Positions 14,825 through 23,302 of a DNA stretch of 64,000 bases are shown here, piece after piece (position 1 is the first letter of the stretch; every line of letters begins with the position of its first letter). This DNA is from an alpha proteobacterium SCGC AAA536-K22 (GTDB lineage: Bacteria > Pseudomonadota > Alphaproteobacteria > Puniceispirillales > Marisalimonadaceae). The DNA lies in contig ATWQ01000001.1 of the NCBI GenBank assembly GCA_000421325.1, forward strand, positions 62,001 through 126,000, written 5' to 3'. The translations under genes and the position numbers were made by a program. A model generated the notes under the pieces. That model ran no database searches. It saw only the letters and a list, made by a program, of their open reading frames with translations, and was not told the DNA's origin.

Positions 14825-16945
14825 TTAATTTTTATTTTCTTCCTCAGAACCAATATTGGCTACTACTTCTATCTTTTTAGTATCAGGCAATTCTGTAAAA
14901 GATAGTACATCTAAAGTTGGGATGTGTTGTCTGAGCATATGAGATAAATCTCTTCTAATTACAGGAGCAGTAATCATAACTGCTTTTCTATTTTCACCTT
15001 GCATTTTTTCCATAATGTTATTTATGGCAGACACTATTTTTTGTATCAGACTTGCTTCAAGAATTAATCCATTTGCACCAGTTTGTTTTGCCACATTAAC
15101 TATCATTTGCTCTAAGTCTGCAGAAAAAGTAATTACTGGAAGTGGACTGTTTAACGGTGCAATTTGTTGTATTAATAATCCAGATATTGTAGGTCTAATA
15201 GCTTCAGCTAGTTCTATTGGGGTCATATTTTTGACATTCTGAGAAGCTAAGACTTCTAGTATGCGCTTCAAATCACTAATTGGCATTTTTTCAGCTAATA
15301 AAGTTTTCAGAATTGTTGTAAGTACGTTTAAGGGTATTAATTTTGGCACAGTTGAAGAGACTAATTGTGGTGAAGACTGTGATAAGTTATCTAATAATGT
15401 TTGCACATCATCCTGACCAAGTAATTCAGCAGCTTGTTTAGATAAAATTTGGTTTAGATGAGTAGCTATAACAGCTTCAGGCTCTACAACCATATAACCT
15501 AAATTTTCAGCTCTAGCTTGTTGGTGAGGTTCAATCCAAGTGGCATCCATATTAAAACTTGGATCTTTTACATCAGTACCTTCAATTTTTGTTTGGGCAT
15601 TATCTCCAGGAATTGCTAAAAGCAATTGTGGAAAAATTTTATCTTCTGCAACAATTTCTTGTCCAATCCTTATCCTATAATGGTTTGCCTCTAAGGTTAA
15701 GTCATCTCTTATTCTTACTTGAGGAATAATAAAACCTAATTCTCTTGAAATTTGTTTTCTTACTCCAGTAATTCGGGCAATTAAAGGGCCATCATTTTCG
15801 TCATCAACAAGTTGGATTAAGCCATAACCTAATTGCATTGATATGGCCGAATTATCAGCAATCTCTGATAAAGAAATATTATTTTCATCTTCAGCATTTT
15901 CTATATTTTTAACATCACTACCTTTTTCAGAGATAGTATTTTCCTTCTCATCTAGAGATTCATTATTTTTTCTTAGCATCCACCATACAAAAAAAGTTAA
16001 ACTAGAACCTATTAGGAACAAAGTATTAGGCATTCCTGGAATTAATCCTAAAAGAAATAGCACACATGCGCTAGGTAACCATGCTTGCTTGACACCTATC
16101 TGTGAACCAATCTGTTTAGAGAGATCTTGGCTAGTGGAAACTCTAGTAACAATGATTGCTGTTGCAATTGCAAGTAAAAGAGATGGAATTTGAGCAACTA
16201 ATCCGTCACCAACTGATAAAATTATATAGTTCTCAGCAGCTGTTGAAACAGGTAAGTCATGTTGTGCTATGCCTATAATAAGCCCGCCAATGATATTAAT
16301 AAGTAGTATTAAAATACCAGCAATAGCGTCACCCTTTACAAACTTAGATGCACCATCCATAGATCCATAAAAATCAGCTTCTTTAGCGATGTCATCTCTT
16401 CTTTGTTTTGCTTCTTCACTAGTTAGAAGTCCAGCATTCAAGTCAGCGTCTATGGCCATTTGTTTTCCTGGCATAGCATCAAGTGTAAATCTGGCGGAAA
16501 CTTCAGAAACTCTTCCAGCACCTTTTGTAATAACGACTAAATTTATAATTATAAGGATTGCAAACACAAAAATACCTACAACATAGTTGCCGGCAATAAC
16601 AAATTCTCCAAAAGCTTCTATAACTTTTCCTGCTGCATCAGGTCCAGTATGACCGGCACTTAATACAATCCTTGTCGAAGCAACATTTAATCCAAGCCTT
16701 AAAATAGTGGCAAATAATAAGACAGTAGGAAAACTTGAAAAATCTAGTGGTCTAAAGGTATGAATTGATACCATTAATATTAATAATGACAATAATATAT
16801 TTGTAGTAAAAAAAACATCTAGTAATATAGAAGGTAAGGGTATTACCATCATCACCATTAACATTAAGATGGCAATTGGCAAACCAAATGGCTTAAGATT
16901 TTCGATAGAAAAAATTTGGGTGCCTAATGTGTTCGTCAAATTCAT
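14825..16945 (-). CDS. flhA: Flagellar export gate protein FlhA
   Basis: I start it at MNLTNTLGTQIF (706 residues, typical for FlhA) because AGGAG lies just upstream; the frame continues 39 codons further but that stretch overlaps the promoter leader. The N-terminal half has eight membrane segments and the conserved FHIPEP-type cytoplasmic loop around ARFTLDAMPGKQMAIDADL. The C-terminal cytosolic domain, with MVVEPEAVIATHL, binds chaperone-substrate complexes. An acidic linker sits at about residues 325-355. It is the first gene of flhA-flhF-flhG-fliA-unknown, under a sigma-54 promoter. Confidence 0.95.
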   Translation of the reverse strand: MNLTNTLGTQIFSIENLKPFGLPIAILMLMVMMVIPLPSILLDVFFTTNILLSLLILMVSIHTFRPLDFSSFPTVLLFATILRLGLNVASTRIVLSAGHTGPDAAGKVIEAFGEFVIAGNYVVGIFVFAILIIINLVVITKGAGRVSEVSARFTLDAMPGKQMAIDADLNAGLLTSEEAKQRRDDIAKEADFYGSMDGASKFVKGDAIAGILILLINIIGGLIIGIAQHDLPVSTAAENYIILSVGDGLVAQIPSLLLAIATAIIVTRVSTSQDLSKQIGSQIGVKQAWLPSACVLFLLGLIPGMPNTLFLIGSSLTFFVWWMLRKNNESLDEKENTISEKGSDVKNIENAEDENNISLSEIADNSAISMQLGYGLIQLVDDENDGPLIARITGVRKQISRELGFIIPQVRIRDDLTLEANHYRIRIGQEIVAEDKIFPQLLLAIPGDNAQTKIEGTDVKDPSFNMDATWIEPHQQARAENLGYMVVEPEAVIATHLNQILSKQAAELLGQDDVQTLLDNLSQSSPQLVSSTVPKLIPLNVLTTILKTLLAEKMPISDLKRILEVLASQNVKNMTPIELAEAIRPTISGLLIQQIAPLNSPLPVITFSADLEQMIVNVAKQTGANGLILEASLIQKIVSAINNIMEKMQGENRKAVMITAPVIRRDLSHMLRQHIPTLDVLSFTELPDTKKIEVVANIGSEEENKN

Positions 16946-17040
16946 GACATCTCCTAACAATTCATACTTTATTAAAAAAATCAATAAAATCAGATATTTA
17001 ATCAATCTTTTTATTTTTAAAATATTTGGATAACTAAGAA

Positions 17041-17055
17041 GCAAGAACAATGCCA
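17041..17055 (-). promoter_or_regulatory. Sigma-54 promoter of the flhA operon
   Basis: On the minus strand this reads TGGCATTGTTCTTGC, with perfect GG/GC spacing, about 95 bases before the flhA ATG. It is back to back with the sigma-54 promoter of flgP, so one activator-binding region between them could serve both. Confidence 0.75.
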
Positions 17056-17125
17056 AATACATTCATTGATCATGAGAATATAATTAATTTACTAGTTCAT
17101 TTTCTATTTATTAAAAATCAAAGAT

Positions 17126-17140
17126 TGGCATGTTATCTGC
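17126..17140 (+). promoter_or_regulatory. Sigma-54 promoter of the flgP operon
   Basis: TGGCATGTTATCTGC shows the -24 GG and -12 GC at the standard spacing, 36 bases before the flgP ATG. Confidence 0.8.
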
Positions 17141-17176
17141 ATTAGAATTTCATATAATTATTTTTAGGAGTTTTCC

Positions 17177-17698
17177 ATGTCATTAATTAAACAAAAAAAC
17201 ATACTTGTAGGTTTTACAATCTGCTCACTATTTTTAAGTACTGGATGCCTTCAAAATCTAGCAAATTCTCATTTTTCAACAACTAATAGTTTAAGTGCAA
17301 AACAAATTAACTCTGAAAGTGACGGCATTGTAGCATTAAAAGAAGTTTTTGACAGTTCAGTTGAGAAAATTCCTACATTATCAGCTGTAGGCTATGCTGT
17401 TGTATCTAGTCAACCAGGAAGAACGGATGCACAAAAAAGATTGATGGCTATTAGATCTGCAAGAATGGCAGCAATGAGAGAATTAGCAGAACAAATACAC
17501 GGTATACAGGTTGATTCTAATACTACAGTAATAGACCTGATGGTTCAGAATGATACGTTCAGGGCCGTTGTTAAAGGTATTATAAGAGGAGCAAAAACAG
17601 TACGAATAAATCCAACAGGTGTTGATACTTATGAGACAGTTTTAGAAATTGATAAAGATATGATGTTAATGATGTTAAGAAATGCAAGAAGAACGTAG
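17177..17698 (+). CDS. flgP: Flagellar outer-membrane lipoprotein FlgP (LPP20 family)
   Basis: A 173-residue lipoprotein: signal peptide followed by lipobox LSTGC with Cys24. The remainder is an LPP20-type domain with SAVGYAVVSSQPGR, RLMAIRSARMAAMRELAEQI and a final YETVLEIDKDMM. In Vibrio and Campylobacter FlgP builds a ring or basal disk at the outer membrane around the P/L rings. GGAG precedes the ATG. It is immediately followed by flgT, which strongly supports the assignment. Such genes are best known outside Alphaproteobacteria. Confidence 0.85.
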   Translation: MSLIKQKNILVGFTICSLFLSTGCLQNLANSHFSTTNSLSAKQINSESDGIVALKEVFDSSVEKIPTLSAVGYAVVSSQPGRTDAQKRLMAIRSARMAAMRELAEQIHGIQVDSNTTVIDLMVQNDTFRAVVKGIIRGAKTVRINPTGVDTYETVLEIDKDMMLMMLRNARRT

Positions 17699-17705
17699 TT
17701 TTAAA

Positions 17706-18866
17706 ATGAATAAAAATATCTTAAAATTTGTAAAGATTTTTCAATATGTTTTATCAACGTTTATTTTGTTTATATCTAGTAATTCTTTATTAGCTAATGA
17801 AAATGCAAACTTTAAACAAGTTGAAGCTACTGGAAGAGCAGTTTTAATTGCTGGTGATCTTGAAACTTCAAGAAAAAGAGCTTTGGAAGACGCATTATAC
17901 ATTGCAGCTTTAAAAGGTGGGGCTGATATAAATGGATTTTCTGCAATTACTTCGAATACAGTTATTAATGATCAATCAATTGTGAAAGCAACTAATAGAG
18001 TTTTAGATTTTAAAATATTATCTGAAAATCAAAGTAAAGAATTTCTAAGCATTAAGATAAGTGCTGTTGTCGGCGGGAAATTGTCCAAAAAAAATTGTAA
18101 AAATAGACCGATAAATATTACCTTATTTAGAGGATCTTACAACGTTGAGTCAAGTGTACCGTCAAAGTTAGCTAGATATACACCAATATGGTACGGTCAA
18201 GTCTATGATGTGATTTCGAAACTACCAAATATAAAAGCAATAAATCACAAGAATAAATCACTTAAACAAATAATTAAATCTAATGTGAACTCATCTTTTG
18301 ATTATAATGCGCTTACAAATGGATTACCCATCATACAAGCCGGTGATTATAGTCTTGTTCCTGAATTATTGTTAACAGAGAATAATAAACAAAATAGTTT
18401 TTCTAATTATTTGTTAAGAGTTTCCTTTAAAATTTTCAAAGGACCTGAAATTAAGTTAATTACTACTAAAACTTTTGATTTACCAATCGAATACCAGTAT
18501 AAAAGCAAATTTCAGTTCATTAATAATATATCTACATCTGATATTCAATTAGTTGATCAAAATGTGCATCATCATATGCTCCTTGCCGCAACTAAATTTT
18601 TACAAGATCTAAATTGTCGGCCATTAGAGGGAAAGTTAACTGTAAACGAAGGTAGTTTAGTGGTTGATTTAGGTAGAAAACAAGGTCTTAAACAAAAACA
18701 AATTGGTTTGGTAAAAGGTATTAATATTCAAAACTCAATGCTTAATAATAGTTCGGTTATAGTGCATACTAATAAGATATATGACAATTATAGTATTTTA
18801 TTGCCATTAAATGACAATGTAAAATTAAGTAATTTAGACAATATGATTGTCGAATTTGTGGAGTAA
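17706..18866 (+). CDS. flgT: Flagellar H-ring protein FlgT
   Basis: Start set at MNKNILKFVK, eight bases after the flgP stop (a longer frame overlaps flgP), giving 386 residues. The signal peptide ends near LLANENA. The FlgT N-domain is recognisable at VEATGRAVLIAGDLETSRKR and AALKGGADINGFSAI; the middle domain is weakly conserved; the C-terminal domain has VVDLGRKQGLKQKQIGLVKG. FlgT forms the H-ring around the LP ring in sheathed or fast polar flagella and helps recruit the MotX/MotY T-ring. motX and motY are not in the window. Confidence 0.82.
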   Translation: MNKNILKFVKIFQYVLSTFILFISSNSLLANENANFKQVEATGRAVLIAGDLETSRKRALEDALYIAALKGGADINGFSAITSNTVINDQSIVKATNRVLDFKILSENQSKEFLSIKISAVVGGKLSKKNCKNRPINITLFRGSYNVESSVPSKLARYTPIWYGQVYDVISKLPNIKAINHKNKSLKQIIKSNVNSSFDYNALTNGLPIIQAGDYSLVPELLLTENNKQNSFSNYLLRVSFKIFKGPEIKLITTKTFDLPIEYQYKSKFQFINNISTSDIQLVDQNVHHHMLLAATKFLQDLNCRPLEGKLTVNEGSLVVDLGRKQGLKQKQIGLVKGINIQNSMLNNSSVIVHTNKIYDNYSILLPLNDNVKLSNLDNMIVEFVE

Positions 18867-18870
18867 TTTA

Positions 18871-19311
18871 ATGAAAAAAAATCAAATTTTTTGCTTTTAT
18901 TTATTTTTTATTTTTTTCTTTTCTAAAATATCCTTTTCAGAACCTTTCGTAGTATTAGAATACAGAGGTAACATGGAAGGAGGTAATATAACCTCTGATA
19001 ATTCATTTTTGAAAGATTTAAATTATAGCGTAAAACATGTAGTATTAAAAAATGAAACTTTGAGTGATATAATGTTAAATTATTATGGTTCAAAATCATT
19101 TAATAATAATATTTTGAGCTTAGCAATTGTTCATTTTAATAAAAAAGCTTTTGTAAGGAATAACCCTAATTATCTTTATTCAGGAAAAAGATTATATCTT
19201 CCAAGTATTAACGAAATTAAAGACTTAATTATTAAAAAAAATAATAACAAAGAAAATACTAAAAAAAGTAATTCATCAATTACATCTCAAATATATTTTT
19301 TTGGAGGTTAA
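18871..19311 (+). CDS. Periplasmic LysM-like protein of the flgP-flgT operon
   Basis: Start set at MKKNQIFCFY with GGAG upstream (146 residues). A signal peptide ends around ISFSEP. Residues about 55-115 form a LysM/FimV-like unit: VKHVVLKNETLSDIMLNYYG, then NPNYLYSGKRLYLPS. The tail is Lys/Asn-rich. It starts five bases after flgT, overlapping no gene, and is followed by flgA. The setting suggests a peptidoglycan-binding helper of the FlgP/FlgT rings, analogous in position to FlgO but not clearly homologous. Confidence 0.65.
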   Translation: MKKNQIFCFYLFFIFFFSKISFSEPFVVLEYRGNMEGGNITSDNSFLKDLNYSVKHVVLKNETLSDIMLNYYGSKSFNNNILSLAIVHFNKKAFVRNNPNYLYSGKRLYLPSINEIKDLIIKKNNNKENTKKSNSSITSQIYFFGG

Positions 19312-19314
19312 TTA

Positions 19315-20067
19315 ATGTTTAAGATATTTTCTAAATATTTGCTTACTGTTTTGGCGGTTATTTTATTGAGTAATCCTACAATAGCTATAACCGGAAAAGA
19401 TATTTCAGAAAAAGTCTCAGAATGGCTTGTTTCAGAAGGAGTAAATGGTAAACCTGTTTTTTCAAAAACAAGCGTGTATAAGGATTGTAAAAATAATCTT
19501 GAAATTAAAAAACTGTATAAAAATTATAAAACAATAAAAGTAAATTGTTCGGATAAAAATGGTTATCAGTTATTAATAAGAATTAAAACTCCTAATAAAA
19601 AATCTGAAAACAAGAATTTATTAAATACAAAAATTAAACATAATAAAATATTTAAAAAGAAAAAAGAAAAAGTTAAAACAAATAGAATTTTTAAAGTTTT
19701 AAGATTAAAGAGATCCCTTGAAAAAAATGCTATTATAGAGTTGGATGATATTGAGTTAGTAGAACTATCGAATTCTTCTCAAAAATCATTTTTTTCTCAT
19801 AAAAAGGAATTAGTTGGAAGAAAATTGAAAAAAAATTTAAAAACGGGTCAATTATTGCACCCTAGACATTTATATAAAAAATTTGAAGTAAGTAGCGGAG
19901 ATGTCATTTCAATTGTTTCAAATATAGGGAATGCCTCGGTTACTGTGTCAGGAGAGGCGCAGGGTTCTGGAAATTTAGGTGACTTGATAAGAGTGAAAAA
20001 TTTAAGAAGTGGGAAAATAATTAGAGGCTATATAAAAAAAAATAAAATAATTAAGATATTCCGCTAA
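19315..20067 (+). CDS. flgA: P-ring assembly chaperone FlgA
   Basis: A 250-residue periplasmic protein with a signal peptide ending near NPTIA. The C-terminal SAF-type domain is clear: KRSLEKNAIIELDDIELVEL, ELVGRKLKKNLKTGQLLHPR, then VSSGDVISIVSNIGNASVTV and a closing GDLIRVKNLRSGKIIRGYIK. FlgA chaperones FlgI for P-ring formation. A lysine-rich linker at about residues 95-125 is longer than usual. It begins three bases after the LysM-like gene. Confidence 0.9.
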   Translation: MFKIFSKYLLTVLAVILLSNPTIAITGKDISEKVSEWLVSEGVNGKPVFSKTSVYKDCKNNLEIKKLYKNYKTIKVNCSDKNGYQLLIRIKTPNKKSENKNLLNTKIKHNKIFKKKKEKVKTNRIFKVLRLKRSLEKNAIIELDDIELVELSNSSQKSFFSHKKELVGRKLKKNLKTGQLLHPRHLYKKFEVSSGDVISIVSNIGNASVTVSGEAQGSGNLGDLIRVKNLRSGKIIRGYIKKNKIIKIFR

Positions 20068-20091
20068 AATAATTAAACTAGTTGTCGTTAT
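20065..20091 (+). promoter_or_regulatory. Sigma-28 promoter of flgM
   Basis: TAAA, 15 bases, then GTCGTTAT: the same arrangement as before fliD and one flagellin gene. It starts in the last codons of flgA and ends 22 bases before the flgM ATG, allowing extra late transcription of flgM. Confidence 0.75.
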
Positions 20092-20113
20092 AAATACTGT
20101 GGAGATAAATAAA

Positions 20114-20410
20114 ATGGATAAGATAACAAATAATATCATAAATAATCTTCCTAAGAAAGAGATTAAAGAGAACAACAAGTTTATGATTGACTTGGCAAAC
20201 TCATCAACTTCAGTTGATAAAGTTATGTCTTCAAATGTTGTGGATATAAAAGACACTAAGAAATTAGTTGCTGAAATGTCTAAATCAGCACCCATTGATG
20301 TTGATAAAGTTGCAAAGATTAAAGAGGCAATTTCATCTGGTAAGTATCCACTTGATTTAGACAAATTATCTGATGCTCTTATGCAAGCATATAGAGAAAT
20401 GAAATCTTAG
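20114..20410 (+). CDS. flgM: Anti-sigma-28 factor FlgM
   Basis: Start at MDKITNNIINN with GGAG upstream (98 residues, normal for FlgM); a GTG five codons earlier overlaps that Shine-Dalgarno. The N-terminal half is disordered and polar. The C-terminal sigma-binding half contains SAPIDVDKVAKIKEAISSGK and YPLDLDKLSDALM, the FlgM signature. It holds FliA inactive until it is exported through the finished hook. The sigma-28 box in front gives the usual feedback. It precedes a flgN-like gene. Confidence 0.9.
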   Translation: MDKITNNIINNLPKKEIKENNKFMIDLANSSTSVDKVMSSNVVDIKDTKKLVAEMSKSAPIDVDKVAKIKEAISSGKYPLDLDKLSDALMQAYREMKS

Positions 20411-20426
20411 GTTTTTTGTAGTTATT

Positions 20427-20702
20427 ATGATTGATAAATTAAATAAGTTAGATTTAAATTTAAATAGATTAGAAGAATTAGATAAAAATAAATTTTCTTC
20501 TAACAATTTTAAAGATATTAATCAACAACTGGAAGAGATTGTAAGTCAAATATTGTCATCAATAAATATTGACTCAGAAAAAACACTTAGCACAGACGAA
20601 CAAGTTTTTTTAGAAAACATATTAAGTAAAATAGAAAAACTTGAAACCAAAATTTTACCTAAAGCAAATCTTTTAAACTCTTTTTCACAATCTATCACTT
20701 AA
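20427..20702 (+). CDS. flgN: Probable FlgN-type export chaperone
   Basis: A 91-residue acidic helical protein with two or three long amphipathic helices. The sequence itself shows no diagnostic motif. The call rests on size, helical character and position immediately after flgM, where flgN is found in most proteobacteria. FlgN would escort FlgK and FlgL, both very large here. It is shorter than E. coli FlgN (about 140 residues), and no good ribosome-binding site is seen, so translational coupling to flgM is possible. Confidence 0.55.
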   Translation: MIDKLNKLDLNLNRLEELDKNKFSSNNFKDINQQLEEIVSQILSSINIDSEKTLSTDEQVFLENILSKIEKLETKILPKANLLNSFSQSIT

Positions 20703-20754
20703 ATATTTAAATTATATATAGTAATTTTGCATAAAATAATGAATATATATAGAT

Positions 20755-21171
20755 ATGTTTATAGATTACTTATTATCCAATTTTGAAATATTTATATTCT
20801 TTTCTATCTGCTTACTAGTACTAGGTTTTTTCCTGTTATTTTTCTTTCAAAATTTAAAATTCGAAAATAACAAAGACACAATAACTGAACATGCTAATAT
20901 TCTTCATAAGACTAATAAAGAAATTAAAGAATATCTCATTGTTGTAGGTAATCTCCTGGAAAACCAGAAAAAAGAAATTTTAAGTATTTCAGATAAAATA
21001 GGCTTTATTGAAAGAGAAATTAGTAGGTTAGGAGATATAAAAGGATCAGAAGATATGTTAAGTATAGCTATTGAAATGGCTCGCAATGGTAATGATAGGG
21101 AAGAAATAAAAAATAAAACTGGATTAAGAGAAGATGAGGTTGAAGCTATATATACTTATTATAAAAAATAA
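20755..21171 (+). CDS. DUF2802-like membrane-anchored coiled-coil protein
   Basis: A 138-residue protein with one N-terminal membrane helix (residues about 11-33), a central coiled coil (KTNKEIKEYLIVVGNLLENQ), and a C-terminal HTH-like unit (EDMLSIAIEMARNGNDREEI, TGLREDEVEAIYTYYKK). This is the layout of DUF2802 proteins, often found in flagellar clusters of polar-flagellated bacteria with unknown function. It closes the flgP-to-flgN run and is convergent with the next gene. Confidence 0.65.
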   Translation: MFIDYLLSNFEIFIFFSICLLVLGFFLLFFFQNLKFENNKDTITEHANILHKTNKEIKEYLIVVGNLLENQKKEILSISDKIGFIEREISRLGDIKGSEDMLSIAIEMARNGNDREEIKNKTGLREDEVEAIYTYYKK

Positions 21172-21174
21172 ATT

Positions 21175-21627
21175 TTATACTTCATCCTTCTTTTCCAAAT
21201 CTTCAAGCAAAATAGCTTTACTTCCTTCTATCATTTTCTTGGCATCCTCATCAGTTACATCGATTTGAATGCCTGATGGGAAACGAACACCGTTAACTTC
21301 AGTAGTTTCCTTTATTTGAACTCTTACCCATTCAACTGGAATATTTGTAGGTTTTTTGGAACGTTTTATAATTTTTTCAACTATGTTGCTATTATCATTT
21401 GTTTCTTTAGTAGGAATGTTATCATTTGCACTATTTTCATCAATAAGAGCCTGAATTCTTTGGTTTAGAACTGAAACTCTAGCTGCCAGACAGGCAATTT
21501 TGAATATTAAATCGTTATCTCGATTAGATGCTTGTTTTATTTTAACCGCAATTTCTTCAAGCGTTAATTCCTCAAACTCGTCCAAGAGTTCTTCTTTTTT
21601 ATCAATAATTTTTTCAGAAAAATTCAT
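21175..21627 (-). CDS. Hypothetical protein in the flagellar cluster
   Basis: A 150-residue acidic cytosolic protein. The N-terminal 75 residues are helical, a polar low-complexity linker follows (NSNIVEKIIKRSKKPTN), and a small C-terminal beta unit contains EWVRVQIKETTEVNGVRFPS and a DVTDEDAKKMI turn. No known family. It is transcribed against its neighbours, between the flgM region and flgB, which suggests an accessory role or an unrelated insertion. Confidence 0.5.
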   Translation of the reverse strand: MNFSEKIIDKKEELLDEFEELTLEEIAVKIKQASNRDNDLIFKIACLAARVSVLNQRIQALIDENSANDNIPTKETNDNSNIVEKIIKRSKKPTNIPVEWVRVQIKETTEVNGVRFPSGIQIDVTDEDAKKMIEGSKAILLEDLEKKDEV

Positions 21628-21717
21628 AATATGATCCTACACCTATAATTAATTACGGCAATTAAAAAAATATTAAAGTTTTAATACAAAATAATTTAAT
21701 TTTATCACTAATTGAAT

Positions 21718-21732
21718 TGGCATCCTATTTGC
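21718..21732 (+). promoter_or_regulatory. Sigma-54 promoter of the flgBCDEF operon
   Basis: TGGCATCCTATTTGC, with canonical GG/GC spacing, lies 41 bases upstream of the flgB ATG. Confidence 0.85.
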
Positions 21733-21773
21733 AAATATAGCTTCAAATAAAGTAACTATAAGAGTTTTTAGTA

Positions 21774-22160
21774 ATGGATACAATTAAAGATCAACTATCT
21801 TTTTATTCATCAGCCTTACAACTAAGAGGTAAGCGAAATAACATTTTAGCTTCCAATATTGCTAACGCAGCAACTCCTAATTATAAGGCAAGAGACATTA
21901 GTTTTGAAGATGAAATTAAAAAATTTGATAGAAATGGTCCTGTAGTAACTTCACATGCTAACCACATAGTTCAAAATTCAGGTAAATCAATTAATGAGGC
22001 CTCATATAGAGAGCCACTAATTACATCATTAGATGGAAATACAGTCGAGCTAGCTGTGGAACAAATGCAATTTGCAGAAAATTCAATGAGATATTCCTCT
22101 ACAGTAAATTTTCTAAACGGGAAAATTAACAAAATTATGTCGGCAATTAGGGGTGAATGA
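21774..22160 (+). CDS. flgB: Flagellar rod protein FlgB
   Basis: A 128-residue proximal rod protein. It has the N-terminal axial motif LQLRGKRNNILASNIANAAT with TPNYKARDISF, a short variable middle, and a C-terminal helix VELAVEQMQFAENSMRYSST. Normal length. The first gene after a sigma-54 promoter; its stop overlaps the flgC start, indicating translational coupling. Confidence 0.93.
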   Translation: MDTIKDQLSFYSSALQLRGKRNNILASNIANAATPNYKARDISFEDEIKKFDRNGPVVTSHANHIVQNSGKSINEASYREPLITSLDGNTVELAVEQMQFAENSMRYSSTVNFLNGKINKIMSAIRGE

Positions 22161-22573
22161 TGGACATTAAATCAGTTTACGATATTGCAGGTAGAGCAAT
22201 GGCTGCACAGTTGGTAAGATTAAACACTGTAGCTTCAAATCTTGCTAATGCGGGTTCTACCACTGGTGATCCAAAGACAACTTATAAGCCTTTAAAACCA
22301 ATTTTCGAAACTCAATATAGTGATCTAGTTAAAAAAAATGGTGTTGCAACAGTTGATGCTGTTGAAGTTAAAGAAATTGGAAGAGAGCCTATTAAATCTT
22401 ACATGCCGGCACATCCAGCAGCAGATGAGGCTGGATATATTTATAAAGCAGCAGTAAATGTCGACGAAGAAATGGTAGATATGATGGAGGCATCCAGACA
22501 ATACCAAAATAACGTAGAAGTTATAACAACTTTAAGAGCTCTAACAATGCGAACACTTAATATAGGGAAGTAA
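22157..22573 (+). CDS. flgC: Flagellar rod protein FlgC
   Basis: A proximal rod protein of 137-138 residues. N-terminal RLNTVASNLANAGSTTGDP and C-terminal VDEEMVDMMEASRQYQNNVE match FlgC. Two adjacent ATG codons at 22157 and 22160 are possible starts; both overlap the flgB stop. Its size and sequence are ordinary, in contrast with the enlarged extracellular parts downstream. Confidence 0.93.
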   Translation: MMDIKSVYDIAGRAMAAQLVRLNTVASNLANAGSTTGDPKTTYKPLKPIFETQYSDLVKKNGVATVDAVEVKEIGREPIKSYMPAHPAADEAGYIYKAAVNVDEEMVDMMEASRQYQNNVEVITTLRALTMRTLNIGK

Positions 22574-22579
22574 AATATT

Positions 22580-23272
22580 ATGTCTGAAATAAATTCATCC
22601 AATCAATCATTAACAAACATTTTAGATAAGCTAGGTATAAATTCAGCTAAAGAAAAATTTACCCCAAAAGAAACTAAAGATCAGCTTGGACAAGAAGATT
22701 TTCTTAAATTGATGACTACTCAATTACAAAATCAGGATCCTTTTGCACCTGTCGATAACGCAGATTTCATAGCTCAGATGGCACAATTTTCTACAGTGAC
22801 TGGTATTACTTCAATGGACGAAACTATGAAGTCTGTAAGCCAGCAACTTTCTGAAATGAGGATTGCTTCAACAACCCAATTAATGGGCCATTCTGTATTA
22901 GTACCTGGAAAATATGCCAGACCAGATAAAGAAGGTATTATAAGTGGCGTTGTAGACTTACCTAATACAGCTTCAAACCTAAACATTATTTTTGAAAATA
23001 GTGATGGTGAAGTCTTGCATCAAGATACACTCGGTATGCAAAAATCTGGGTTAGTTGGTTTTGAATGGAAAGATTTGCCTGAAGAAATTAAAACTTCCGG
23101 CTCTCCAATAACAATTAGAGCATTTACAGGTAACACAGGTGATACAGGTGAGCTATCCACACAAGTTTACGCAAGTGTATCTGGAACTTCAAAAACTGAA
23201 AATGGAGTAATGTTGGAAGTTGAAGATTATGGATCGATTGACCCCTCACAAGTTGTCAGATTTAAGAATTAA
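22580..23272 (+). CDS. flgD: Hook assembly scaffold FlgD
   Basis: A 230-residue hook-cap protein. The conserved N-terminal FlgD box is intact: LGQEDFLKLMTTQLQNQDPF, then NADFIAQMAQFSTV. The C-terminal Ig/FlgD-Tudor-type beta region follows, with a glycine/threonine-rich loop GNTGDTGELSTQVYA. Normal length. It lies six bases after flgC and 30 bases before the very large flgE. Confidence 0.93.
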   Translation: MSEINSSNQSLTNILDKLGINSAKEKFTPKETKDQLGQEDFLKLMTTQLQNQDPFAPVDNADFIAQMAQFSTVTGITSMDETMKSVSQQLSEMRIASTTQLMGHSVLVPGKYARPDKEGIISGVVDLPNTASNLNIIFENSDGEVLHQDTLGMQKSGLVGFEWKDLPEEIKTSGSPITIRAFTGNTGDTGELSTQVYASVSGTSKTENGVMLEVEDYGSIDPSQVVRFKN

Positions 23273-23302
23273 ATAATTATAATATACTAGGAGAAATTAG
23301 AG

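Noticed and set aside
16946-17062. N-terminal extension of FlhA by 39 residues
   Set aside because: The extra frame occupies the leader downstream of a sigma-54 promoter and overlaps it; a better ribosome-binding site precedes the ATG at 16945.
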